Assembly (NCBI GenBank): GCA_027459845.1
Contig: DAIDGS010000128.1
Span: 1 to 38,268, forward strand
Origin: Vulcanimicrobiota bacterium
GTDB taxonomy: Bacteria > Vulcanimicrobiota > Vulcanimicrobiia > Vulcanimicrobiales > Vulcanimicrobiaceae
Length of the DNA: 38,268 nucleotides
Reading direction: 5' to 3'
Part shown: positions 25,570-33,640 of the stretch, piece after piece
How positions within the stretch are numbered: position 1 is the first letter of the stretch
How the letters are laid out: each line of letters begins with the position of its first letter
Notes under the pieces: model-generated
Told to the model about the DNA's origin: nothing
Seen by the model: the letters and a program-made list of their open reading frames with translations, nothing else
The model's database searches: none
Program-made: the position numbers and the translations under genes

Positions 25570-28566
25570 TTAAGCGTTCTCCGGTTGAGTGCAAGCGAGC
25601 GGTGGAGCGGGATCGGGAGCGAGATGATTGCGGGCGAGGAAGGCGCGGTAGGCGCGCATCGCGCGCGCGTACTCGCGCCGGATCGCGGCCGCTTCGCGCT
25701 CGTGCGGCGGAAGCGGCGGCGCTTGCGAGAGCGCGATCACGCCCAGCAGCGTTTGCAGGCGCCCGCGCACGCGGTCGGGACGATACATGTCGTCTTCGGG
25801 ATTGATCGGGTCCGAGGTCAAGCGGGCGTAGATGGCGGCGATCTGCGCGCGTAACGCCGGCGTGGCCGTGCGTCGCAGTGCGTCCAGGCGATTGAGCGCC
25901 ACGTCGATCGACGAGAGTTCGCCATCGAGGCTCGACACGAAGCGGTAACGCGCCACCAGGTCGCGCTGCGACCACCGGGCGCGCGGATCCGCACGAACGT
26001 CGAGCGTGCGCACGCGCGTGATGCCGGCCGCGGTCAGGCGCACCGTGTAACGGCCGGGCACGACCGTCGGGCCGCTGCCGCCGCGATTCCAGGCGCGTGC
26101 GCGCTTCCAGGGAACCGGCGGTGCGGCGGTGAGATCCCAGACCGTGCGATCGACGCCGGCCGCGCCCGGCGCGTGCTGCAGGCATGCGACCTCGGTGCCG
26201 GCGGCATCGTTGACGACGATATCGACCGCTGCGGCGCGCGGTAAGAAGTAGCTCAGTAGGGCACCGAACGGCGGATTCGCGCCGGCGAAGAAGCCGTTGG
26301 GCTCGCAGCACTCGGTCGGCTCGGAGCCGTAATAGTCGCGCCACCAGTAGTACCACGTGTACGCGGTTCGCGGTGTGAAGAACGTCGGGCCCGGCGCGGC
26401 GGCCGCGCGCGCCAGCCCTTCCAGCGGCGCGAGATCGTCGAGAATCCAGAAACCGCGGCCGTGCGTCGCCAGCAGCAGGTCGTCGCGATCGGGCTGCACG
26501 CGCATATCGACGACGCCGGAGGCGGGTAGGTTGAGCTGCAACGGCTGCCAGTCGGCGCCGCGGTCGAGGCTGATCCACACGCCCTGTTCGAGGCCGGCGT
26601 AAAGCACGTTCGGGTTCTTGGGATCTTCGCGCACGACGTGAACGTACTGGTCGCGCGGAAGACCGTGCACGATCTTGCGCCAGTGCAGCCCGGCATCGTC
26701 GGTGACGTAGACGTACGGGCGCGGATCGCCCATCACGTGCCGATCGATTGCGACGTAGGCACGCGCGTCCGAAACGTGTGAAGCCTCGACGGTGTCGATG
26801 CGTCCCCACGGCGCGACGCCCGCCGGGGTGACGTTGTGCCAGATCTTGCCGCCGTCGGCCGTCCGTTGCACCAGCCCGTCGTCGGTGCCGACCCAGATCA
26901 CGTCGTCGTCGAGGCGCGAGGGTGCGATGTCGAAGATCGTGTCGTAGAACTCGGCGCCCGATGCGTCGGTGTTGATCTGGCCTCCTGCTACGCGCTGCTT
27001 GCGCGGGTCGTTGCGCGTGAGGTCGGGACTGATCGTCTTCCACGTCCGGCCGCGATCGGTCGTTTCGAAGACCACGTTGGCACCGTAGTAGGCGCGGTGC
27101 GGATCGACGTGCGAAAAGACGATCGGGGCTTCCCAGTTCGAACGATACGGCAGCCCGGCGATCGAGCGGCCGTTGGTGTCGGTGTCGTCGGGCGTGATGT
27201 CCTCGTTTTGTCGCGAGCGCCGGCTGTAGATTCCGAGCTGGCCGTTGAGTTCGTTGACGCCGACGTTCCAGATCGCATCCGGGCGACCGGGTTCGGGCCA
27301 CGCCCACGACCCGTCGCCGTCGTTACCGACGTCGCGCCAGTCGCCGTTCTCGATGCCTAGCGGGCTGAGCGAGTTGGAGGGGCCGCAGTAGGTGTCGTTG
27401 TCTTGGATGCCGCCGCACACGTGATACGGATTTTCGCGGTCGTAGCCGACGTGGTAGACCTGCGCGATGGTGACGTTGTAGCGCCAGTCCCAGGTCTTAC
27501 CGCCGTCGATCGAGATCGGCGCGCCGCCGTCGTCGGCCTCGATGATGCGTTTCCCGTCGCGCGAAATCCAGAGCCCGTGATGATCCTGGTGGACCGCGGT
27601 GAGGACGTCGTGGTAGGTCTTACCGCCGTCGTCGGTCTCGATCAGGTCCTCCGAGGAGAAGAAGACGCGATTGGGATCGGCCGGATCGACCGCGAGGCGA
27701 CTCATGTAGAACGGCCGCTGATTGACCAGCGTGTCGCGCGAGATGACGTACCAGTGCTTGCCCGAGTCGTCGGAGCGGAACGCAACGCCCGTGCGGGATT
27801 GGATGTCGGCGTAGATGCGGCTGGGGAGGCTCGGTGCCACCGCCAGTCCGATGCGTCCCATCCGCCGCGGCAAACCGTGTCCGCGCAGCGCGTGCCAGTG
27901 CGTGCCGCCGTCGGTCGACGTGTAGATGCCGTCGCGCGGACCGCCGCTGGTGAACGTCCAGGGTCGTCGCCGAAACTGCCAGATGCCGGCGTAGACCACG
28001 CGCGGATCGCGCGGATCGATCGCCAGATCGCTGGCGCCGCTGGCCGGTCCGACGTAGAGCACGTGTTGCCAGGTGCGCCCGCCGTCGTCGGTGCGGTAGA
28101 CGCCGCGCGCGGTACTGTCGCGATACGGGTTGCCGACCGCCGCGACCCAGACCCGGCGCGAATCCTTGGGATCGACGACGATCCGCGCGATTGCCCACGT
28201 GCGCCGTAGGCCGACGTGGTGCCACGTCTTTCCGCCGTCGTGCGTCACCCAGACGCCGTCGCCATACGAGATGTCGTTGCGCAGGTTCGGTTCGCCGGTG
28301 CCGACCCACACCGTGCGGTCGTCGTGCGGATCGATGGTCACGGCGCCGATCGCGTTGACCGCGCGCTGCGGCCAGACGTTCTGCCAGGTGAGGCCGCCGT
28401 TGCGCGTTTTCCACACGCCGCCGCCGGCAGCGCCGAAGTAGTACAACTCGGGGTTGAGGTTGCTGCCGGCGACACCGGCGACGCGTCCGCCCGCCACGGC
28501 CGGTCCGATGTTGCGCCAGCGCAAGCCGCCCAGCGGCGGCAGCGCGAGCCCGGCGGCGGCCAGCAA
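25570..28566 (-). CDS. Secreted BNR/Asp-box (VPS10/sortilin-like) beta-propeller protein
   Basis: A protein of about 998 residues made of two propellers with at least eleven Asp-box motifs (such as TRNGGLTW, THDGGKTW, TDDGGRTW, STDGGTHW, SIDGGKTW, TTDRGRTW and SLDRGADW), then a beta-sandwich and a helical C-terminus. This layout is that of the VPS10/sortilin-like or BNR-repeat proteins often mislabelled as glycosyl hydrolases; no catalytic site is evident. The start is uncertain: the frame is open to 28797, but that part overlies the Rieske gene. The first plausible start after the Rieske stop is TTG 28566, giving a short signal-like LLAAAGLALPPLGG. The TonB-receptor gene follows after one nucleotide. 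Confidence 0.85.
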   Translation of the reverse strand: MLAAAGLALPPLGGLRWRNIGPAVAGGRVAGVAGSNLNPELYYFGAAGGGVWKTRNGGLTWQNVWPQRAVNAIGAVTIDPHDDRTVWVGTGEPNLRNDISYGDGVWVTHDGGKTWHHVGLRRTWAIARIVVDPKDSRRVWVAAVGNPYRDSTARGVYRTDDGGRTWQHVLYVGPASGASDLAIDPRDPRVVYAGIWQFRRRPWTFTSGGPRDGIYTSTDGGTHWHALRGHGLPRRMGRIGLAVAPSLPSRIYADIQSRTGVAFRSDDSGKHWYVISRDTLVNQRPFYMSRLAVDPADPNRVFFSSEDLIETDDGGKTYHDVLTAVHQDHHGLWISRDGKRIIEADDGGAPISIDGGKTWDWRYNVTIAQVYHVGYDRENPYHVCGGIQDNDTYCGPSNSLSPLGIENGDWRDVGNDGDGSWAWPEPGRPDAIWNVGVNELNGQLGIYSRRSRQNEDITPDDTDTNGRSIAGLPYRSNWEAPIVFSHVDPHRAYYGANVVFETTDRGRTWKTISPDLTRNDPRKQRVAGGQINTDASGAEFYDTIFDIAPSRLDDDVIWVGTDDGLVQRTADGGKIWHNVTPAGVAPWGRIDTVEASHVSDARAYVAIDRHVMGDPRPYVYVTDDAGLHWRKIVHGLPRDQYVHVVREDPKNPNVLYAGLEQGVWISLDRGADWQPLQLNLPASGVVDMRVQPDRDDLLLATHGRGFWILDDLAPLEGLARAAAAPGPTFFTPRTAYTWYYWWRDYYGSEPTECCEPNGFFAGANPPFGALLSYFLPRAAAVDIVVNDAAGTEVACLQHAPGAAGVDRTVWDLTAAPPVPWKRARAWNRGGSGPTVVPGRYTVRLTAAGITRVRTLDVRADPRARWSQRDLVARYRFVSSLDGELSSIDVALNRLDALRRTATPALRAQIAAIYARLTSDPINPEDDMYRPDRVRGRLQTLLGVIALSQAPPLPPHEREAAAIRREYARAMRAYRAFLARNHLAPDPAPPLACTQPENA

Positions 28567-28567
28567 C

Positions 28568-28587
28568 GGGAGCGTGGCTACGCTCCC
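28568..28587 (-). promoter_or_regulatory. Perfect 8-bp hairpin across the Rieske stop codon and BNR start region
   Basis: GGGAGCGT and ACGCTCCC flank a 4-nt loop. The stem covers the TAG of the Rieske gene (28578-28580) and ends 2 nt before the candidate TTG start of the BNR gene. No U-tract follows, so transcription termination is unlikely; control of translation coupling is the simpler reading. Confidence 0.45.
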
Positions 28588-29690
28588 ATCACGTGCAGGT
28601 AGTGCCGGTCGAACGCATGCAACAGCCCTTCCGCGTTGGAGTACGGTCCCGGCTGGTAGGCGCGCGACGCGACGCCGCGCTGGGTGAGTTCGCTCACGTG
28701 CCAGTCCTGGCGGTTGGTCAAATCCCAAAAGTCGACCGCGTCGGTGGGATCGAAGTCGGGCGATTCCATCGTCTTGGGATCGAACATCCAGGCACACTCG
28801 ACCGCGGTGCGATCGACGGCCGTCGGCTGCACGTAGTGCACCACCACGTAGTCGGGATGCAGGCTGAGCAGCATCGACGGGAAGATCGTGTAGTAGTAGA
28901 TGCGATCGAGGTCGGCGCCGTCGACGCTTCCGAGCGGCGGCCGCGCGGTGTGCCCGGTCGTGGTGAGACTGCTACCGCTCGTGCGCAGCTCCGAGTAACC
29001 GCCTAAGAAGGCCCCCTCGAGCAGATCGTTGCGCCCGGAATCCGAGGGCGAGAGTTTGTCGAGTTGCGGGTGGACCAGCGGACAGTGATAGCACTCGGAG
29101 TAGTTCTGAAAGACCAGCTTCCAGTTGCAGCGCAGGTCGTAGTGAATGCTGCGCCGGGTGCGCAACCCGCCGATGTTCCAGCGGGCAAAGCGGCCGATCA
29201 GCGGCGCGAAAGCCTGCGCGAACGGTTCCGGCTCGGCCGCAAGGTTGACGAAGATGAAGCCCTCCCACTGCGCGACCGCGGCTTCGCGTAAGGGATAGTC
29301 GGCCCGATCGAAGCCGGCGACGTCGCTCATGTTGCGGGCGGCGCGCAAACCGCCGTCGAGCCCATAGGTCCAGGCGTGATACGGGCACTGAATCGAGCCC
29401 TGGAAGTGGCCGGTCGCCTCCTGGCACATGCGCGTGCCGCGATGCCGGCAGACGTTAAAGAAGGCGTGGACCCGCCCGTCGCCGTCACGGGTGACGATCA
29501 GGCTCTCGCCGGCCGGCGTCACGGTGAAAAAGTCGCCGGTGGCCGGAATCTCCTCGGCGCGTCCGACGCACAGCCACGCGCTGCCGAAGATGCGGGTTTG
29601 CTCGTCCGCATACACCTCGGGCGAGCAGTACCACCGGGAGTCGAGGGTCCGAGCGCCGGCACCGACCCCGGGACGTGCAAACGTTTCCAT
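28578..29690 (-). CDS. Rieske-type oxygenase, alpha subunit, quaternary-ammonium (GbcA/CntA/choline monooxygenase-like) clade
   Basis: A 370-residue terminal oxygenase. The Rieske [2Fe-2S] ligands are C81 and H83 (NVCRHRG) and C102 and H105 (QCPYHAW). The mononuclear iron site has H202 and H207 in NYSECYHCPLVHP and probably D329 in NRQDWHVSELTQ. The bridging residue before the histidines is Glu (E199) rather than the usual Asp, as in carnitine monooxygenase CntA. Family members hydroxylate N-methyl or adjacent carbons of choline, glycine betaine, carnitine or proline betaine. No reductase gene is in the window. The ATG has AGGAGG 7 nt upstream (29698-29703). First gene of the leftward operon with the propeller, receptor and flavoprotein. 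Confidence 0.9.
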   Translation of the reverse strand: METFARPGVGAGARTLDSRWYCSPEVYADEQTRIFGSAWLCVGRAEEIPATGDFFTVTPAGESLIVTRDGDGRVHAFFNVCRHRGTRMCQEATGHFQGSIQCPYHAWTYGLDGGLRAARNMSDVAGFDRADYPLREAAVAQWEGFIFVNLAAEPEPFAQAFAPLIGRFARWNIGGLRTRRSIHYDLRCNWKLVFQNYSECYHCPLVHPQLDKLSPSDSGRNDLLEGAFLGGYSELRTSGSSLTTTGHTARPPLGSVDGADLDRIYYYTIFPSMLLSLHPDYVVVHYVQPTAVDRTAVECAWMFDPKTMESPDFDPTDAVDFWDLTNRQDWHVSELTQRGVASRAYQPGPYSNAEGLLHAFDRHYLHVMGA

Positions 29691-29854
29691 AAGCAGGCCT
29701 CCTGCGCCACGGCGGGCGCGACCTTTGTCGGATGCTGCCAGGGTTCGTTCTCTGTTTGACGGAAACCCTTCGCTAGCGGCGATTTATTTGGGGGTTTTGA
29801 ATAAGTGCCGTTGAAGCCTTCGGAAATGACGCCTGATTGACCGAATGAGGTTTG
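29691..29854. promoter_or_regulatory. Divergent promoter region between two Rieske operons
   Basis: This 164-bp region must hold both promoters. It includes an A/T-rich island (29781-29804) that stands out from the GC-rich surroundings, the palindrome CGCTAGCG (29771-29778), a TTGACG on the plus strand at 29756-29761 without a convincing -10 at normal spacing, and AGGAGG for the leftward gene. I cannot place either promoter firmly. A shared regulator binding near the palindrome is possible but no regulator gene is in the window. Confidence 0.4.
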
Positions 29855-30994
29855 GTGCAAGTGAGCGTGTCGCCCGAGCCGAGCATCCTGGAAAAGTCGC
29901 TGCCCCGCGCGGCCTATCTCGAGTGCGACGTCTATCGCCGCGAACGGGAGCGCATCTTCTGGGACCGCTGGGTCTACGCCGGACGCACCGAGGACCTTGA
30001 CGCGGTCGGTGCCTATCGCGTCGTCGAGATCGCGGGCGAGAGCGTGGTCGTCGTGCGCGGTGAGGACGGCCTGCACGCGCACCTCAACCTGTGCCGCCAT
30101 CGCGGCAGCCGCTTGCTCTGCGGCGCCGGTCGCCTGCGCGGCGCGATCCGCTGTCCGTACCACGCCTGGGCCTATGCGCTGGACGGCACGCTGATCGCCT
30201 CGCCGTTCGTCGAGCGCGACGCGGTGCCGCCCGAGTCGCGGCGTCTGCATCCGGTCGGCCTGGCGCTCTGGGGCGGGTTTCTGTTCCTCAACCTGCACCC
30301 CGAGCGGGCCGCGCGCGAAGGGCGGTCCCTCGCCGCGCAACTCGGAGCGATTCCCGACCGGCTGCGGCGCTATCCGCTGGCGGAGCTGCGCGTCGGCCGG
30401 AGGCTGACCTACGACGTCGCCGCCAACTGGAAGGTGCTGCTCGAAAACTACAACGAGTGCTATCACTGTGCCGGCGTCCATCCGGAGCTGTGCCGCGTGG
30501 TGCCGGCGTTCAAGACGCGTGGCGGCGCGGAGCTCGACTGGGAGCGCGGCATCCCGCACCGCGAGGGCGCTTGGACGTTTACGTTCAGCGGGACGAGCGC
30601 GCGCACGCCGTTTGCGTCGCTCGACGCCGACGAGCGCACCCGCCACAAGGGCGAACTGATCTATCCCAACTTCATGCTCAGCCTCAGCGCCGATCACGTG
30701 GCGGCCTTCGCGCTCTATCCCGACGGGCCGGAGCGCACTGCGGTCGTCTGCGACCTGCTCTTTGCTCCCGATGCGATCGCGCAATCCGACTTTGACCCCG
30801 GCGACGCCGCCGACTTTTGGGACGTGGTCAACCGGCAAGACTGGAGCGTGTGCGAAGGCGTGCAGCGCGGAATGCACTCGCAGGCCTTTCGTTTCGGCTA
30901 CTACGCACCGATGGAGGACTATAGTTTGGACATTCGGCGCTATATCGCCGAGCGGCTCGGCCCCGACGCGTTCGGCGGAGCGCTCGATTCGTGA
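29855..30994 (+). CDS. Second Rieske-type oxygenase, alpha subunit, quaternary-ammonium clade
   Basis: A 379-residue paralogue of the oxygenase encoded divergently at 28578-29690, clearly diverged from it. Rieske ligands are C80 and H82 (LCRHRGSRL) and C100 and H103 (RCPYHAWAY). The catalytic iron site is in ENYNECYHCAGVHPEL, again with Glu as bridging residue, and NRQDWSVCEGVQRG gives the likely third ligand. GTG 29855 is chosen because GAGG (29847-29850) is 4 nt upstream; TTG 29852 and GTG 29861 are alternatives. It overlaps the sarcosine-oxidase-like gene by 4 nt (GTGA), so the oxygenase and the amine oxidase act in one pathway; glycine betaine to dimethylglycine is the best-known reaction of this clade. 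Confidence 0.9.
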   Translation: MQVSVSPEPSILEKSLPRAAYLECDVYRRERERIFWDRWVYAGRTEDLDAVGAYRVVEIAGESVVVVRGEDGLHAHLNLCRHRGSRLLCGAGRLRGAIRCPYHAWAYALDGTLIASPFVERDAVPPESRRLHPVGLALWGGFLFLNLHPERAAREGRSLAAQLGAIPDRLRRYPLAELRVGRRLTYDVAANWKVLLENYNECYHCAGVHPELCRVVPAFKTRGGAELDWERGIPHREGAWTFTFSGTSARTPFASLDADERTRHKGELIYPNFMLSLSADHVAAFALYPDGPERTAVVCDLLFAPDAIAQSDFDPGDAADFWDVVNRQDWSVCEGVQRGMHSQAFRFGYYAPMEDYSLDIRRYIAERLGPDAFGGALDS

Positions 30995-32160
30995 GCGCCG
31001 AGCGTTACGATGCCATTGTCCTCGGTCTGGGCGGCATCGGCAGCGGTGCCGCTTACTGGCTGGCCAAACGCGGCGCGCGCGTGGTCGGTATCGAGCAGTT
31101 CGAACTCGGTCACGCGCGCGGCGAGTCGCACGACCACTCGCGCATCATCCGGCTTTCGTACGTCACGCCGGCCTACGTTGCGCTTGCGAAAGCGGCGTAT
31201 GCGGCCTGGGCCGGCGTCGCCGCCGATGCCGACGAGCAGTTGGTCTTTACCACCGGGGGGCTCGATCTCGGGCCGCGCGACGGCGCAATTCCGCTCGACG
31301 GCTACGCGGCCGCGATGGACGCCTGCGACGTTGCGTACGAGCGGCTCGACGCGCCGGCGATTCGCGCGCGCTGGCCGGCCTTCGCGATCGGCGACGACGT
31401 GCACGGGCTCTTTCAAGCCGATGGCGGCATCGTTGCGGCCGAGCGCGCGACGCGCGCGCATCAGCGCGCAGCGCGCAAGCTGGGCGCGCACCTGGTCGAG
31501 AACGCCGCCGTCACGGCGATCGCCATCGACGGCGGCAGCATCGAGGTGCAGGTCGGCGGCGTCTCCTACCGCGCACCGAAACTGATCGTAGCTGCCGGGC
31601 CGTGGAGCGCGCCGGTACTGCAGCACTTCGGGCTAACGCTTCCGCTGGAGGTGACCAAGGAACAGGCGATCTACTTCGCGGCGCGTGATCTCGCCGGCTT
31701 CGCACTCGGTCGTTTCCCGGTCTGGATTTGGATGGACGATCCGTCGTTCTACGGGTTTCCCGAGTTTGGCGAGCGCGACGCCGTCAAGATCACGCAGGAC
31801 GCGGGCGGACGTGCGGTCGACCCCGACACCCGCGGGTTTGACGAAGACCCCGCGATCACCGCGCGGGTGACCGAGTTCGTGCGCCGCTACCTGCCCGGCG
31901 CGCTGGGACCGATCGTGCGCCTCAAGACCTGTCTCTACACGCTCACGCCGGATCGCGATTTCGTGATCGACACGTTACCGAACCATCCCAACGTGAGCCT
32001 CGCAATCGGCGCCGGCCACGCCTTCAAGTTCGCTTCGGTGATCGGACAGACGCTCAGCGATCTCGCGCTCGACGGCGGTACGCAGCGCGCCATCGGCGAC
32101 TTCGCGCTCGACCGCCCGATCCTGCAGATGAGCGCACCGCCCAAGACGTACATGGTTTAG
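30991..32160 (+). CDS. Monomeric sarcosine oxidase-like N-methyl amino acid oxidase
   Basis: A 389-residue flavoprotein that by family oxidises a secondary or tertiary N-methyl amine to formaldehyde, hydrogen peroxide and the demethylated amine. The FAD site is AIVLGLGGIGSGAAYWLA; RGESHDHSRIIRLSY is the conserved segment that contacts the flavin. C314 in KTCLYTLTPDRDFVID matches the position of the cysteine that carries covalent FAD in monomeric sarcosine oxidase. Length is normal. Sarcosine, dimethylglycine, N-methylproline or N-methyltryptophan are all possible substrates; coupling to a betaine-type Rieske oxygenase favours the first two or N-methylproline. Start GTG at 30991; the permease gene begins 5 nt after the stop. 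Confidence 0.9.
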   Translation: MSAERYDAIVLGLGGIGSGAAYWLAKRGARVVGIEQFELGHARGESHDHSRIIRLSYVTPAYVALAKAAYAAWAGVAADADEQLVFTTGGLDLGPRDGAIPLDGYAAAMDACDVAYERLDAPAIRARWPAFAIGDDVHGLFQADGGIVAAERATRAHQRAARKLGAHLVENAAVTAIAIDGGSIEVQVGGVSYRAPKLIVAAGPWSAPVLQHFGLTLPLEVTKEQAIYFAARDLAGFALGRFPVWIWMDDPSFYGFPEFGERDAVKITQDAGGRAVDPDTRGFDEDPAITARVTEFVRRYLPGALGPIVRLKTCLYTLTPDRDFVIDTLPNHPNVSLAIGAGHAFKFASVIGQTLSDLALDGGTQRAIGDFALDRPILQMSAPPKTYMV

Positions 32161-32165
32161 CCGTT

Positions 32166-33596
32166 TTGGACGCCAGCGCCGGTCGCAACGCCGCCGACCC
32201 CGCGATCCCGCAGCTCAAGCAGAGCCTAGGGCTCTTCGACGTCGCGCTGTTCTTCATCATCGCTTGCTCGAACTTGCAGTGGGTCGCGACCGCCGCCGCA
32301 TCGGGCCCCAGCGCGCTCACGGTGTGGTTGATCGGCGGCGCGGTCATGTTCGTGCCGATCGCGGTGGTAGTCGTCTACCTCTCCTCGCACTATCCCGAGG
32401 AGGGCGGCATGTACGTCTGGAGCAAGCGCGCCTTCGGTCCGTTTTCGGGCTTCATGTGCGGCTGGATGTACTGGACCAGCAACCTGCCCTACTTTCCGGC
32501 GTTGCTGTACTTCACCGCCGGCAACGCGCTCTTCGTCAGCAGCAGCGGATCGCGGCTGGTCGATTCGGCACCGTACTTCATCGCGGTCGCGATCGCCGGG
32601 TTGGCGCTCGGCACGCTGCTCAACGTGCTCGGATTGGACGTCGGCAAGTGGCTGACCAACGTCGGTGCCGCGAGCCGGTGGCTGGTGACGCTGCTGCTGA
32701 TCGGACTGGGCGTTTTCGCGTGGGTACGCTTCGGCCCGGCCACGCCGATGCACGGTGCCGCACTGCGCCCCGGCTTGCAACTCAAAGATTTGATCTTTTA
32801 CTCGACGATTGCGTTTGCGTGGACGGGGCCCGAATCGATTCCGTTCATGGCGGGCGAAGTCCGCAATGCGTGGCGGACGATACCCCTCGGACTCGCGATC
32901 GCGGCGCCGGTCGTCGCGATCATCTACATCCTCGGTACGGCCAGCGTGCTCGCGGCGCTCCCGGCCGCGAGCGTCGATCCGCTGTACGGCGTCATGCAGG
33001 CGATCGCGCACGTCGCGTCGCGCCTGCAGCTCGGCTACCTTGCGCCGATCGCCGCGGTGCTGGTCGCGATCAGTTGCTTGGGCAGCGTCGGTGCCTGGCT
33101 CGGTTCGGTCGCGCGACTTCCGTTCGTCGCGGGCATCGATCGCTTTCTTCCGCGCGCGTTCGGGACGATGCATCCGCGCTTCGGTTCGCCGGTGGCGTCG
33201 CTGCTGACGCAGGCCGCGATCGCCGCAATCTTCATCCTCCTGGGACAGGGTGGAACCAACGTCAAGGGGGCCTACGACGTGCTCGTCAGCATGACGGTGC
33301 TGACCACGATGCTTCCGTTCCTGTTGCTCTTCGCTTCGGCCGCCAAGCTCGGCGCGCGCCCGCTGCCGGGCGGCGTGCGCATTCCGGGCGGGCGCCTTAC
33401 GGTGATCGCGTGCGCCGCGCTCGGGTTCGCCACGACGCTCTTTGCGATCGTTCTCTCGTCGGTGCCCTCGCCCGATGATCCCGACAAGCTCCTGGCGGTC
33501 GTGAAGATCGTCGGGCTGACGCTCGTGCTCATCTTGGCCGGCGTCGCGCTGTACGCCGCCGGGAAACGTCGACAGGCGCGGGCGCTCGAAGCGTAG
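32166..33596 (+). CDS. APC-superfamily amino acid permease
   Basis: A 476-residue integral membrane transporter with about twelve helices. The first helix region is LGLFDVALFFIIACSNLQW, followed by the APC signature YPEEGGMYVWSKRAFGPFSGFMCGWMYW and, near the middle, FAWTGPESIPFMAGEVRNAWRTIP. Closest in pattern to the glutamate/GABA antiporter and YjeM-like group, so substrates are amino acids or related amines. The only start after the preceding stop that keeps the helix is TTG 32166; no ribosome site is visible and translation is probably coupled to the oxidase gene. As the third gene of the rightward operon it likely carries the substrate or product of the demethylation pathway. Confidence 0.9.
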   Translation: MDASAGRNAADPAIPQLKQSLGLFDVALFFIIACSNLQWVATAAASGPSALTVWLIGGAVMFVPIAVVVVYLSSHYPEEGGMYVWSKRAFGPFSGFMCGWMYWTSNLPYFPALLYFTAGNALFVSSSGSRLVDSAPYFIAVAIAGLALGTLLNVLGLDVGKWLTNVGAASRWLVTLLLIGLGVFAWVRFGPATPMHGAALRPGLQLKDLIFYSTIAFAWTGPESIPFMAGEVRNAWRTIPLGLAIAAPVVAIIYILGTASVLAALPAASVDPLYGVMQAIAHVASRLQLGYLAPIAAVLVAISCLGSVGAWLGSVARLPFVAGIDRFLPRAFGTMHPRFGSPVASLLTQAAIAAIFILLGQGGTNVKGAYDVLVSMTVLTTMLPFLLLFASAAKLGARPLPGGVRIPGGRLTVIACAALGFATTLFAIVLSSVPSPDDPDKLLAVVKIVGLTLVLILAGVALYAAGKRRQARALEA

Positions 33597-33630
33597 CTCG
33601 CCGGGGAACCGCAGCCGTACCGCCAAACGT

Positions 33631-33636
33631 TACGCT
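33631..33636 (+). promoter_or_regulatory. -10-like TACGCT four bases before a start codon
   Basis: TACGCT ends 4 nt before the ATG at 33641 and no ribosome site is present in the 44-bp gap, suggesting a leaderless transcript for the downstream lipoprotein gene. There is no matching -35. Confidence 0.3.
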
Positions 33637-33640
33637 CGCA

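Noticed and set aside
25570-28566. Sialidase or glycosyl hydrolase
   Set aside because: Asp boxes occur in sialidases but no arginine triad or catalytic acid pattern is recognisable; the VPS10/BNR propeller reading needs no enzyme activity.
29756-29790. TTGACG as -35 of the rightward Rieske operon
   Set aside because: No acceptable -10 hexamer lies 16-18 bp downstream, so the promoter cannot be placed from sequence alone.
32226-33626. Open frame of 466 codons on the minus strand opposite the permease
   Set aside because: Asp/Arg/His-rich translation typical of the antisense of a membrane protein gene; no motif.
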